In this document: in pieces, positions 8,385 to 15,313 of the stretch
How the letters are laid out: each line of letters opens with the position of its first letter
How positions within the stretch are numbered: position 1 is the first letter of the stretch
DNA from: Propionibacterium sp.
Lineage (GTDB): Bacteria; Actinomycetota; Actinomycetes; Propionibacteriales; Propionibacteriaceae
NCBI GenBank assembly: GCA_012514785.1
Contig: JAAYZP010000096.1
Coordinates: 1-20,232 of the forward strand
Length of the DNA: 20,232 bases
Reading direction: 5' to 3'
The notes under the pieces: model-generated
What the model was told of the DNA's origin: nothing
The model's database searches: none
What the model saw: only the letters and a program-made list of their open reading frames with translations
Made by a program: the position numbers and the translations under genes

Positions 8385-9319
8385 GTTCTCTCCCTGATCC
8401 TCTTGGCGATGCGCAGCCGCGCTGATGCGGCCCGCGGATTCGATTCGACTTCCTGTTCGTCCGGGCGCTCGGCGCCCCTGGTGACGAGTTCCAGCTCGGC
8501 CCGCAGGTGCTCGGGCACGACAGGCAGGTCCCTGGGGGCCCGGTCGGAGGCGCCGGCGGCGAAGGTGCGCTTGACGAGGCGGTCCTCCAGCGAGTGGTAG
8601 CTGAGCACCGCGATCTGCCCGCCGAGCGCGAGCGCGTCGACGGCGGCGGGTAGGACGCCCTCGAGCGCTTCGAGCTCCCGGTTGACCTCGATGCGCAGCG
8701 CCTGGAAAGTGCGCTTGGCGGGGTGCCCGCCGGAGAACCGGGCGGCGGCGGGGATCGCGGCGGAGATCGTCTCCACGAGCGGCCCCGACGTCGTGAACGG
8801 GCGGTCCCGGACGATGGCGCGCGCGATGCGGTCGGCGAACTTCTCCTCGCCGTAGCGCTTCAGGATGCGCGAGAGCTCGCCCGCGGCGTACGTGTTGAGG
8901 ACGTCGGCCGCGCTGCTGCCCTCGCTCTGGTCCATGCGCATGTCGAGCGGCGCGTCGACGCGGTACGCGAAGCCGCGCTCGGTGCGGTCGATCTGCAGCG
9001 AGCTGAGGCCGAGGTCGAGCAGGATGGCGTCGACGGCGTCGATCCCGAGGGCGGCCAACACGTCGGGGAGCTCGTCGTAGACGGCGTGCACGAGGGTGGC
9101 GCGCTCGGCCAGCGGGCCGAGGCGTTCGCGGGCGACGCCGAGGGCGTCGGGGTCGCGGTCGATGCCGATGAGTCGGGCGTTGGGGTTGGCCTCGAGGATG
9201 GCCCGGGCGTGTCCGCCCAGCCCGAGGGTGCCGTCGACGACGACGGAGCCTTCACGTGCGAGGGAACGGGAGAGTACGTCGACGATGCGGTCCGCCATGA
9301 CCGGCACATGTACGTCCAC
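8381..9319 (-). CDS. rsmH: 16S rRNA (cytosine(1402)-N(4))-methyltransferase RsmH (MraW)
   Basis: SAM-dependent methyltransferase that modifies C1402 in the decoding centre of 16S rRNA. The 312-residue product starts with the conserved HVPVM, then the SAM-binding loop DGTLGLGGHA (29-38), IGIDRD, DAILLDLGLSSLQID, RGFAYRVDAPLDMRMD, and C-terminal FQALRIEVNRELEAL and SYHSLEDRLVK. All are RsmH signatures. The open frame extends upstream to 9439, but conservation starts at HVPVM, and the GTG at 9319 has an AGGAAGG ribosome site 9 nt ahead, so 9319 is the start. The 145-base leader between mraZ and this gene holds a large hairpin. Confidence 0.96.
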   Translation of the reverse strand: MDVHVPVMADRIVDVLSRSLAREGSVVVDGTLGLGGHARAILEANPNARLIGIDRDPDALGVARERLGPLAERATLVHAVYDELPDVLAALGIDAVDAILLDLGLSSLQIDRTERGFAYRVDAPLDMRMDQSEGSSAADVLNTYAAGELSRILKRYGEEKFADRIARAIVRDRPFTTSGPLVETISAAIPAAARFSGGHPAKRTFQALRIEVNRELEALEGVLPAAVDALALGGQIAVLSYHSLEDRLVKRTFAAGASDRAPRDLPVVPEHLRAELELVTRGAERPDEQEVESNPRAASARLRIAKRIRERT

Positions 9320-9328
9320 TGTCTCGAC

Positions 9329-9335
9329 CCTTCCT
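9329..9335 (-). promoter_or_regulatory. Ribosome binding site deciding the rsmH start
   Basis: AGGAAGG on the minus strand, 9 nt before the GTG at 9319. It excludes the longer open frame that begins at 9439. It lies downstream of the mraZ-rsmH hairpin and a CA-rich unstructured stretch, so it looks accessible when the hairpin is folded. Confidence 0.6.
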
Positions 9336-9374
9336 GTGTGACGCGTTGTGTCTGGTGTGTGTGTGTTGAGGGGT

Positions 9375-9463
9375 GATCTGCCACCTGGTCCCCTTCCGGG
9401 TAACGACCTGGCAACGGGGAAGAAAGCCAGGGCATTCACCGGCAGGGCACCGGGTGGCAGATC
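9375..9463 (-). ncRNA. Long structured leader hairpin between mraZ and rsmH; candidate mraW RNA motif
   Basis: On the transcribed (minus) strand this 89-base stretch folds as one nested hairpin. The outer stem is GAUCUGCCACC with GGUGGCAGAUC (11 perfect pairs: 9453-9463 with 9375-9385). After a C/A mismatch, GGUGCCCU pairs with AGGGGACC (one G-G mismatch). Then CCGGUGA pairs with UUACCCGG (one bulged C), and a terminal CCUGGC/GCCAGG stem (9426-9431 with 9407-9412) closes a 13-nt pyrimidine-rich loop. It starts 1 base after the mraZ stop. No U-run follows, so it is not an intrinsic terminator. A published actinobacterial cis-regulatory candidate, the mraW RNA motif, occupies this place upstream of mraW/rsmH. 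The match here is by position and the presence of strong structure, not by checked consensus. It could instead be an RNA-processing or stability element. Confidence 0.55.
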
Positions 9464-9464
9464 G

Positions 9465-9893
9465 CTAGAGCGGTGACATGAATTCCTCGTCCAGATCGGC
9501 GAAGCCGGCCTCGCTGGCTTCGGAGTACTCGGCCCAGGCCGCCTCGTCCCAGATCTCCGCGCGGGTGCCCGCGCCGATGACCACGACGTCGCGGTCCAGG
9601 CCCGCGTACCTGCGCAGGACCGGGGGGATGGTGATCCGGCCCTGCTTGTCCGGCTCCTCGAAGCTCGCCCCGGCCGCCAGCATGCGCTGGTAGTCGCGGA
9701 CCTGCTTCACCGTCGTCGGTGCCGACGCCACCGGCACCATCAGCTCCTCGAACGCCGCCTTGGTGTAGATCGCCAGCGCCCGTTCCTGGGTGCGGGTCAC
9801 CACCAGCCCCTCGGCGAGGTCGTCGCGGAACTTCGCAGGCAGGATGAGGCGCCCCTTGTCATCGAGCTTTGGCGTGTACGTACCGAGGAACAT
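9465..9893 (-). CDS. mraZ: Transcriptional regulator MraZ
   Basis: DNA-binding regulator that heads dcw operons and binds direct repeats in its own promoter. The 142-residue product is of standard length, with two SpoVT/AbrB-like halves: MFLGTYTPKLDDKGRLILPA at the start (DKGR at 12-15) and DKQGRITIPPVLRRYAGL (82-99). The open frame reaches 9923, but the conserved MFLG start is the ATG at 9893, behind an AAAGGGGG ribosome site with 9 nt spacing. Five putative MraZ boxes lie 28-77 bases upstream, so autoregulation of the whole cluster is likely. Confidence 0.95.
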   Translation of the reverse strand: MFLGTYTPKLDDKGRLILPAKFRDDLAEGLVVTRTQERALAIYTKAAFEELMVPVASAPTTVKQVRDYQRMLAAGASFEEPDKQGRITIPPVLRRYAGLDRDVVVIGAGTRAEIWDEAAWAEYSEASEAGFADLDEEFMSPL

Positions 9894-9920
9894 CGACGGG
9901 CACCCCCTTTCTCCGAAATC

Positions 9921-9970
9921 CACCTACTTCGCTCCACTTCGCCCCACTTTAACCCACTTCCCACCACTTT
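9921..9970 (-). promoter_or_regulatory. Five tandem MraZ-box-like 10-bp repeats upstream of mraZ
   Basis: Read on the minus strand, five consecutive 10-base units occur without gaps: AAAGTGGTGG (9970-9961), GAAGTGGGTT (9960-9951), AAAGTGGGGC (9950-9941), GAAGTGGAGC (9940-9931) and GAAGTAGGTG (9930-9921, degenerate). The core RAAGTGG with a 10-bp period matches the kind of direct repeat reported for MraZ in other bacteria (TGGG-based repeats in E. coli, AAAGTG-type boxes in Mycoplasma). One-turn spacing fits the ring-shaped MraZ oligomer contacting one DNA face. I could not locate convincing -35/-10 hexamers for mraZ around the boxes. Confidence 0.8.
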
Positions 9971-10015
9971 CACCCCATCCCGGGCGTTTCTTGGGGCTCC
10001 GCTTCAAAATCGATG

Positions 10016-10045
10016 TCGGCACTTGTTGCGGAGTCCGATTAGTGT
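10016..10045 (+). promoter_or_regulatory. Possible promoter for the moxR operon
   Basis: TCGGCA (10016-10021) and TAGTGT (10040-10045) are separated by 18 bases and resemble an actinobacterial sigma-A promoter (TAnnnT -10). It would give a leader of roughly 36 nt before the GTG at 10088. The -35 is a weak match and the region is shared with the divergent mraZ regulatory DNA, so this is tentative. Confidence 0.3.
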
Positions 10046-10087
10046 TGGGGCGAAACGTCATATCCCGCGACGAGGAGTCAGCCCCAA

Positions 10088-11044
10088 GTGAGCACGCCCA
10101 ACATCGGTGAGGTCGCCCGACTCACTCGCCAGATCAGCACCGAGATGGCCCGCGTCATCGAGGGCAAACCCCGTCAGATCCGCACCGCCGTCACCGTCCT
10201 GCTCGCCGGCGGCCACCTCCTCATCGAGGACGTGCCGGGCGTCGGTAAGACGGTGCTGGCCAAGTCGCTGGGCCGCTCCATCGCCGGCGACGTCAAGCGC
10301 ATCCAGTTCACGCCCGACCTGCTGCCGGCCGACGTCACCGGCGTGTCGGTGTACAACCAGTCCACCCGCGAGTTCGAGTTCAAGCCGGGCGGGATCTTCG
10401 CCAACATCGTGCTCGGCGACGAGATCAACCGCGCCTCCCCGAAGACGCAGTCGGCCCTGCTGGAGGCCATGGCCGAGCGCCAGGTCTCCGCGGACGGGAA
10501 GACCTACCAGCTCGCGGCCCCGTTCATGGTGATCGCCACCCAGAACCCCATCGAGATGGAGGGCACCTATCCCCTCCCCGAGGCGCAGCGCGACCGCTTC
10601 ATGGCCCGCATCCAGATGGGCTACCCGGCGCGCGAGTCCGAGTCGAAGATGCTGCTGGCGCAGGCCGGCGGCGATCAGCTGGCCAACGTGCGGGCCGTCA
10701 CCACCGTGGCCGAGCTGAGCGCGGCCACCGAATCGCTGTCGGTGGTCTACGTCGCCCCCGTCATCGCGGACTACATCGTCTCCCTGATCGACGCCTCCCG
10801 GCAGCACCCCGACCTGCGGCTGGGCGCGAGCCCCCGCGCCTCGCTGCACCTGATGCAGGTGGCGCGCGTCGAGGCCGTGCTGAGCGGCCGCGACTACGTG
10901 ATCCCCGAGGACGTGCAGGCGCTGGCCGTCGAGGTGATGGCGCACCGCGTGCTGCCCACCGTCGAGGCGCAGGTGGCCGGCCGTCGCACCGACGAGATCG
11001 TGGCGTCGATCGTGCGCTCCACCCCGGCCCCCACCCGAGGCTGA
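10088..11044 (+). CDS. MoxR-family AAA+ ATPase
   Basis: A 318-residue MoxR-type AAA+ ATPase. Walker A is GVGKT (51-55), Walker B is IVLGDEIN (107-114), sensor 1 is ATQNP (150-154), followed by the MoxR hallmark EGTYPLPEAQRDRF (158-171). MoxR ATPases are thought to act as chaperones or maturation factors with partner proteins encoded alongside; the partners here are DUF58 and TgpA-like proteins. The substrate is unknown. The GTG at 10088 has a GAGGAG ribosome site 10 nt upstream. The gene is divergent from mraZ across a 194-base intergenic region and is followed by the DUF58 gene after 1 base. Confidence 0.93.
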   Translation: MSTPNIGEVARLTRQISTEMARVIEGKPRQIRTAVTVLLAGGHLLIEDVPGVGKTVLAKSLGRSIAGDVKRIQFTPDLLPADVTGVSVYNQSTREFEFKPGGIFANIVLGDEINRASPKTQSALLEAMAERQVSADGKTYQLAAPFMVIATQNPIEMEGTYPLPEAQRDRFMARIQMGYPARESESKMLLAQAGGDQLANVRAVTTVAELSAATESLSVVYVAPVIADYIVSLIDASRQHPDLRLGASPRASLHLMQVARVEAVLSGRDYVIPEDVQALAVEVMAHRVLPTVEAQVAGRRTDEIVASIVRSTPAPTRG

Positions 11045-11045
11045 C

Positions 11046-12281
11046 TTGCTGCGCGGAGCCAGGCCCACGATCCGCGGCATCATGCTGTTCGTTTCCGGAG
11101 TCGTGATCACGGTGGTGGGCAGCGGGATCGGCGAGCCGGACGTCGCCTGGCTCGGGCTGTTCCTATGCGCGATGCCGCTGCTGGCGCTCGTCGTCGTGAT
11201 CGCGCTGCAGCCCGCCCTGGTCTACGAGCGCAGGCTCGAGCCGCCGCAGCTGGCCGTGGGCGAACAGACGCAGGCCATCATCACGCTGCGCAACACCAAC
11301 CCGTGGGCCGCGACGTCGCTGGAGCTGGCCGACGAGGCGCCCTCCTCACTGGGCGGCGGGGCGAGGTTCGTCGTCGCGCGCGCGTTCGGGCGCTGGGACC
11401 AGGCCGTGCGGTATGCCATGACCACCACCCAGCGCGGGCGCTACCTGGTGGGGCCACTGCAGGCGAAGGCGGGCGACCCGCTTGGGCTCGCCGTGGCCAG
11501 GATCCGGCCCGCCGGCGACGAGTCGCTGCTGCGGGTGACGCCGAGGGTGTGGCCGCTGACGAAGTCGCCGAAGACGTTCGGCATCGGCGCCACCGGCGAG
11601 GCCGCGAAGCAGCGCGCCGGGCAGGCGGGCCAGGACGACGTCCTGGTGCGCGAACACCGGCACGGCGACGACATCCGCCGGGTCCACTGGCGGATGAGCG
11701 CGAAGCAGAACGAGCTCATGGTGCGCCTCGAGGAGCACCCGTGGGACCCGTCCGCGCTGGTGATCGCCGACACGCGCAAGCTCTCGCACCTGGGCGAGGG
11801 GCCCACCTCGAGCCTGGAGTGGACGATCTCGGCCGCCACGAGCGTGAGCGTGCAGCTGGCCGCGGACCGGTACCGGATCGTCGTGGCCGGTGGCTCGGGC
11901 ACGATCTACCGGCCCCAGCAGCTCACCGGCGTGGCGCAGCGCCAGCCGATCATCGACGCGATGACGGACGCCCGCGCCTCGGACGCGCACGAGCTCTCGG
12001 CGATCCTGGAGCAGTCGGAGTCACTGGAGGCCACGGGCTCCCTGCTCGTGTTCGCCGGCCGGCTGACCTTCCGCGACGCCGCCACCCTCGCCAGCCTGGC
12101 GATCCGCATGTCGAAGCCGTGCGCGCTGGTGGCCGACCTCCCCGCGTGGGGCACCGCCTCGCAGGAGCACGAGGACGCTGTGCGCCTGCTCGTGACGTCG
12201 GGGTGGGCCGTCGAACGCTACCGCCCGGGCGAGGACTTCCCCGACGTGTGGAGCCGCCTGATGCTGCGGCAGGCGGTGTGA
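11046..12281 (+). CDS. DUF58 domain-containing membrane protein
   Basis: A 411-residue protein with two N-terminal membrane helices (about 11-28 and 32-55), an Ig-like middle region, and the DUF58 core VREHRHGDDIRRVHWRMSAK (201-220) continuing into NELMVRLEE, typical of proteins encoded beside MoxR. The C-terminal part resembles a von Willebrand A-like fold in this family. I accept the TTG start at 11046 because LRGARPTIRG before the first helix looks like the normal family N-terminus and GAGG lies 5 nt upstream; the next ATG (11082) would cut into the helix region. Function is unknown; the conserved MoxR-DUF58-transglutaminase trio suggests a role in assembling or processing something at the membrane or wall. 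Confidence 0.9.
   Translation: MLRGARPTIRGIMLFVSGVVITVVGSGIGEPDVAWLGLFLCAMPLLALVVVIALQPALVYERRLEPPQLAVGEQTQAIITLRNTNPWAATSLELADEAPSSLGGGARFVVARAFGRWDQAVRYAMTTTQRGRYLVGPLQAKAGDPLGLAVARIRPAGDESLLRVTPRVWPLTKSPKTFGIGATGEAAKQRAGQAGQDDVLVREHRHGDDIRRVHWRMSAKQNELMVRLEEHPWDPSALVIADTRKLSHLGEGPTSSLEWTISAATSVSVQLAADRYRIVVAGGSGTIYRPQQLTGVAQRQPIIDAMTDARASDAHELSAILEQSESLEATGSLLVFAGRLTFRDAATLASLAIRMSKPCALVADLPAWGTASQEHEDAVRLLVTSGWAVERYRPGEDFPDVWSRLMLRQAV
12271..12276 (+). promoter_or_regulatory. Ribosome binding site deciding the TgpA-like start
   Basis: AGGCGG within the last codons of the DUF58 gene, 7 nt before the ATG at 12284 but only 1 nt before an in-frame GTG at 12278. The spacing favours the ATG. 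Confidence 0.5.
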
Positions 12282-12283
12282 CG

Positions 12284-14428
12284 ATGAGCAACAACCCCCT
12301 GAAGCCGCTGGTGGTGGCGCTGGCCACCTGGCTCTCCCTGGTGCCGCTCGGCGCGCTGGTCAGCGGTTCGACGCACCTCGCCGAGGCGGGGCTGCTCGTC
12401 GCGATCGTCGGAATCCTCGGCGCGCTGGGCGCGGTGGTCGGGCTGCCCCGCGGCGCCACCTACACCTTGCAGATCATCGCCACGCTGGGCGTGCTGCTGT
12501 GGCGCGGGCTCGCGCTGGCCCCCGGCGAGGAGGGCGTCGTCGCGCGGCTGACCGAGCTCACCCTCGGCGGCATGGACGCCATCGCGACGTCGGCGCCCCC
12601 GGTAGAGCCGGTGGGCGGGCTGGTGTGGCTCATCCTGCTGCTGGCCGCGCTGGTGCTGCTCGTGCTGGAGCTCCTGGTCAACGTCCTGGAGCAGCCGGCC
12701 TGGGCGTTCGCACCGCTCAGCCTGAGCTACGTCATCACCGCGATCGCGGCGCGCGAGGAGCTCACGCTGTGGATGCTGGCCGTGGTGGGCGCGGCGTTCG
12801 TGATGCTGCTGCTCACCTCCACCGGCATCGGCGAGGGGCACCGCGCCGCGCGCGCGTCGCGGCAGGGCAGCTTCCACCTCACCCGCATCGTGCTGGCCGC
12901 GGTGCTCACGATCGTGGCCGTCGGGGCCGCCGCCGTCGTGGAGCCGCTGCTGCCGATGGGCAGCAAGCAGCCGTGGCAGAGCGCCGACAGCGGGCCGATC
13001 CAGCTGGGCGACCCCACCGTCGCGCTCAACGAGAACCTGCGCCGGCCGCAGGACCAGCCCATGTTCACCTACCGCACCTCCGACGACGCCCCCCAGTACT
13101 TCCGCACGGTGGCGATGCCGGACCTCACCAACGACGGCGCCCGGCTCGTGCCGATGTCGCTGCGCAGCTTCGGGCTCGCCGACGCGTACGACGCGCCGGG
13201 CGAGCGGGTCGACGTGGAGGTGGAGATGCGGGCGGTGCCGTCGGAGTACCTGCCGGTGCCGTTCGCCGTCGACGAGTTCCAGGCCGACGGCGAATGGTCC
13301 TACGACCCGCAGACCCTGACGGTGGTGGCCACCGGCCCCGAGCGGATGGAGCAGACGGTCAACCTCGTCTACTCAGCCTCCTCCACGGTGCCGGCCCCCG
13401 GCTCGGAGGAGTTGGACCTCGCGTCCGCAGGCGACGACGTCGACCCCATCACGACGGTGGTGCCGGAGGTGGACGACGCCGTGGTGACGCTCACGTCGTC
13501 GGTGGTCTCGGGCGCGGCGACGGACGGGGAGAAGGCGCAGGCCATCCAGGCGTTCCTGCGCAGCGCGGAGTTCGAGTACTCCCTGGACGCGCCGGAGACG
13601 GCGACGCTGGACGTCATCTCGTCCTTCCTGCTCGAGGAGCGCACGGGCTACTGCATCCACTTCGCCGCGGCGATGATGACCATGTCGCGGATCGAGGGCA
13701 TCCCGTCGCGGATGGCGGTGGGCTTCAACTCCGGCTCGCGTCAGGACGACGGCACTTTCCTCGTCACCTCGCACAACATGCACGCCTGGCCCGAGCTCTA
13801 CTTCGACGACCTCGGCTGGGTGCCGTTCGAGCCGACGCCGAGCGTGGCCAGCGCACCCAGCTACACCGATGGTGAGGCGGCCCCGGCGCCCGCCGAGCCC
13901 ACGCCGTCGCCCTCGCCCACCCCGACGCCGCAGGCCCCGGAGGAGCCGCAGACACCTTCGGCACCGCCGACGCCGGAGAGCCCGGATGCGGACAGGGCGG
14001 ACTCGTCGACGTCGGCCTGGGTCCTCGGGGCACTCGCCGGGCTGCTCGGGCTGGCCCTGCTGGCGGCCCTGCCGATGCTCGCGCGCGCCGGGATGGCGCG
14101 GTGGCGGCTGCGCGGCGGGCAGGACCCCACCGAGCTCGCCGCCGGCGCGTGGCGCGAGGTCCGGGCCACGTTCGCCGACACCGGCCGGGACTGGCCCGAC
14201 GGCTCCCCCGGGCCCGCCGCGGAAAAGGCAGCCACTACACTGCGGGATGGAGATCTGCTGCAGCGGATCGCGACCACCGTCGAGCAGGCGACGTTCGCCC
14301 GCGACGGCGTCGACACCTCGCAACTGCCCGACCAGGTGGCAGCGCTGCGGAAGTCGCTGTACGCTGACGCGCCATGGTGGGCACGTGCGTGGCCGCGTTC
14401 GCTGTGGCGAACGAGGCAATCGCTTTAG
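12284..14428 (+). CDS. TgpA-type membrane transglutaminase-like protein
   Basis: A 714-residue membrane protein. It has a block of five to six N-terminal helices (about 8-220), an extracytoplasmic domain with a transglutaminase core, a proline-rich linker (about 525-572), one more helix (about 578-600) and a cytosolic C-terminal region like DUF4129. The core keeps Cys457 in GYCIHFAAAM and His500 in SHNMHAWPELYF. The third catalytic position, Asp in classical transglutaminases, is Glu516 in WVPFEPTP; I recall this substitution in other actinobacterial homologues. The natural substrate is not known. The open frame starts far upstream at 11165, but that part overlaps DUF58 in another frame; ATG 12284, 2 bases after the DUF58 stop, is the start. 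Confidence 0.88.
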   Translation: MSNNPLKPLVVALATWLSLVPLGALVSGSTHLAEAGLLVAIVGILGALGAVVGLPRGATYTLQIIATLGVLLWRGLALAPGEEGVVARLTELTLGGMDAIATSAPPVEPVGGLVWLILLLAALVLLVLELLVNVLEQPAWAFAPLSLSYVITAIAAREELTLWMLAVVGAAFVMLLLTSTGIGEGHRAARASRQGSFHLTRIVLAAVLTIVAVGAAAVVEPLLPMGSKQPWQSADSGPIQLGDPTVALNENLRRPQDQPMFTYRTSDDAPQYFRTVAMPDLTNDGARLVPMSLRSFGLADAYDAPGERVDVEVEMRAVPSEYLPVPFAVDEFQADGEWSYDPQTLTVVATGPERMEQTVNLVYSASSTVPAPGSEELDLASAGDDVDPITTVVPEVDDAVVTLTSSVVSGAATDGEKAQAIQAFLRSAEFEYSLDAPETATLDVISSFLLEERTGYCIHFAAAMMTMSRIEGIPSRMAVGFNSGSRQDDGTFLVTSHNMHAWPELYFDDLGWVPFEPTPSVASAPSYTDGEAAPAPAEPTPSPSPTPTPQAPEEPQTPSAPPTPESPDADRADSSTSAWVLGALAGLLGLALLAALPMLARAGMARWRLRGGQDPTELAAGAWREVRATFADTGRDWPDGSPGPAAEKAATTLRDGDLLQRIATTVEQATFARDGVDTSQLPDQVAALRKSLYADAPWWARAWPRSLWRTRQSL

Positions 14429-14452
14429 AACGCAGGGGCCACCACGTAGAAT
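14424..14452 (+). promoter_or_regulatory. Probable promoter of the DUF3040 gene
   Basis: TTTAGA (14424-14429) and TAGAAT (14447-14452) with 17-base spacing. The -35 overlaps the tgpA stop codon. A start site near 14459 would leave a leader of about 27 nt containing the AAGGGAG ribosome site. The spacing and -10 are good for an actinobacterial housekeeping promoter. Confidence 0.55.
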
Positions 14453-14485
14453 GGTCGGTACCCGACTCAACAAGGGAGCATTCCA

Positions 14486-14869
14486 ATGGCGCTATCGGAG
14501 CAAGAGCGAAAGCTTCTCGAGCAGCTTGAAGCGTCCCTGAAAGCTGACGACCCCGGCTTGGCCGACACCCTCAGCGGCGCGGGCACCCTCCGGATCCACC
14601 GTCGTCGCGCCACCCTGGCGGGCATCGGGTTCATCGTGGGCATCCTCGCCCTCATCGGCGGCATCCAGCTGCACTGGTCCGTGAGCATCGCAGGATTCGC
14701 GATCATGCTCGTGGCCACCGTCATCGGCATCAGCTCCTGGCAGCGCGTCAGCGACGACGGCGCACCCAGGAAGGGCGGCTCGAAGCCCACGGCGCCCACC
14801 CCGTCGAGCCAGGAGTTCATGGACAAGCTCGAGGAGCGGTGGAAGAAGCGCCAGCAGGGCGACCTCTGA
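14486..14869 (+). CDS. DUF3040 small membrane protein
   Basis: A 127-residue protein of the DUF3040 family, found widely in actinobacteria near dcw genes. It starts with the family hallmark MALSEQERKLLEQLEASL, has two membrane helices (about 42-61 and 64-83), and ends in a cytosolic tail with a charged helix (EFMDKLEERWKKRQQ). No biochemical function is established. ATG 14486 follows an AAGGGAG ribosome site by about 7 nt. It probably has its own promoter within the 57 bases after the TgpA-like gene, and the ArsR gene follows 5 bases after its stop. Confidence 0.9.
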   Translation: MALSEQERKLLEQLEASLKADDPGLADTLSGAGTLRIHRRRATLAGIGFIVGILALIGGIQLHWSVSIAGFAIMLVATVIGISSWQRVSDDGAPRKGGSKPTAPTPSSQEFMDKLEERWKKRQQGDL

Positions 14870-14874
14870 GTGCG

Positions 14875-15255
14875 GTGACACCACCCACGGAGTTCCACGG
14901 CCGGGCGCTCGACGCCGCACGCGAGGCGGTGGCCGACCGCGACGAGATCGAACGCTGGGCCGAACGCTTCGCACTGCTCTCCGACCCGTCCCGACTCGCG
15001 TTGCTGCACGCCATCCACTGCTACCCCGGCATCCGGGTCAGCGAGATGGCGGAGATCACCGACATGGTGGAATCCACCGTCTCCCACGCGCTGCGCCTGC
15101 TGCGCTCCGCGGGCTGGGTTACCAGCACCCGCGACGGCAGGGCCATGCGCTACACGCTCGCCGACGATGCCGCGCACCGCCTGCTCCACATCATCGGCTC
15201 CGGGCACGCGCCCGGCGTCGACCACGTGGCCCACGGGCCCGAGCACGAGTTCTGA
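14875..15255 (+). CDS. ArsR/SmtB-family regulator with histidine-rich C-terminus
   Basis: A 126-residue winged-helix repressor-type protein. ALLSDPSRLALLHAI (33-47) is the typical ArsR opening helix, VSEMAEITDMVESTVSHALR (55-74) is the helix-turn-helix, and RDGRAMRYTL (86-95) is the wing. The C-terminal helix and tail hold six histidines (101, 105, 111, 117, 120, 124) and acidic residues, resembling alpha-5-type Ni/Co/Zn sensors such as NmtR or SmtB, although the exact DxHx10Hx2H/E pattern is not matched. There is only one cysteine (49), so an arsenic or cadmium thiolate site is unlikely. The GTG start at 14875 is chosen by position after DUF3040; its ribosome site is weak, and GTG 14839 would overlap DUF3040. 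The probable target is the operator just downstream. Confidence 0.85.
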   Translation: MTPPTEFHGRALDAAREAVADRDEIERWAERFALLSDPSRLALLHAIHCYPGIRVSEMAEITDMVESTVSHALRLLRSAGWVTSTRDGRAMRYTLADDAAHRLLHIIGSGHAPGVDHVAHGPEHEF

Positions 15256-15277
15256 TTCCCCGCCAATCCGAGACCCC

Positions 15278-15307
15278 TGAACATCTGGCCAAGTGACCAG
15301 ATATGCT
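15278..15307 (+). promoter_or_regulatory. Probable leaderless promoter of the ABC importer operon
   Basis: TGAACA (15278-15283), an 18-base spacer, and TATGCT (15302-15307). A start site 7 bases after the -10 would be the A of the ATG at 15314, giving a leaderless transcript. The absence of any purine-rich ribosome site before that ATG supports this. Leaderless genes are common in actinobacteria. Confidence 0.5.
15280..15305 (+). promoter_or_regulatory. 12-2-12 imperfect inverted repeat, candidate ArsR/SmtB operator
   Basis: Arm 1 is AACATCTGGCCA (15280-15291), the centre is AG, and arm 2 is TGACCAGATATG (15294-15305). The arms match at 9 of 12 positions, with a perfect ATCTGG/CCAGAT core. 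The 12-2-12 layout is the known form of ArsR/SmtB operators. It covers the space between the proposed -35 and -10, where a bound repressor would block polymerase, and lies 24 bases after the ArsR gene. Confidence 0.6.
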
Positions 15308-15313
15308 GCGGTC

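Noticed and set aside
9320..9439. N-terminal extension of RsmH
   Set aside because: RsmH conservation starts at HVPVM, a ribosome site precedes GTG 9319, and the extension would run through the leader hairpin.
9375..9463. Intrinsic transcription terminator after mraZ
   Set aside because: The stem is strong, but no U-run follows; the next bases are ACCCC and a CA-rich stretch. Stopping transcription here would also cut off the essential downstream genes.
11165..12283. Extension of the TgpA-like frame over the DUF58 gene
   Set aside because: It is Arg/Ala/Gly-rich and out of frame with DUF58, which has real motifs. Membrane helices of the TgpA-like protein begin only after ATG 12284.
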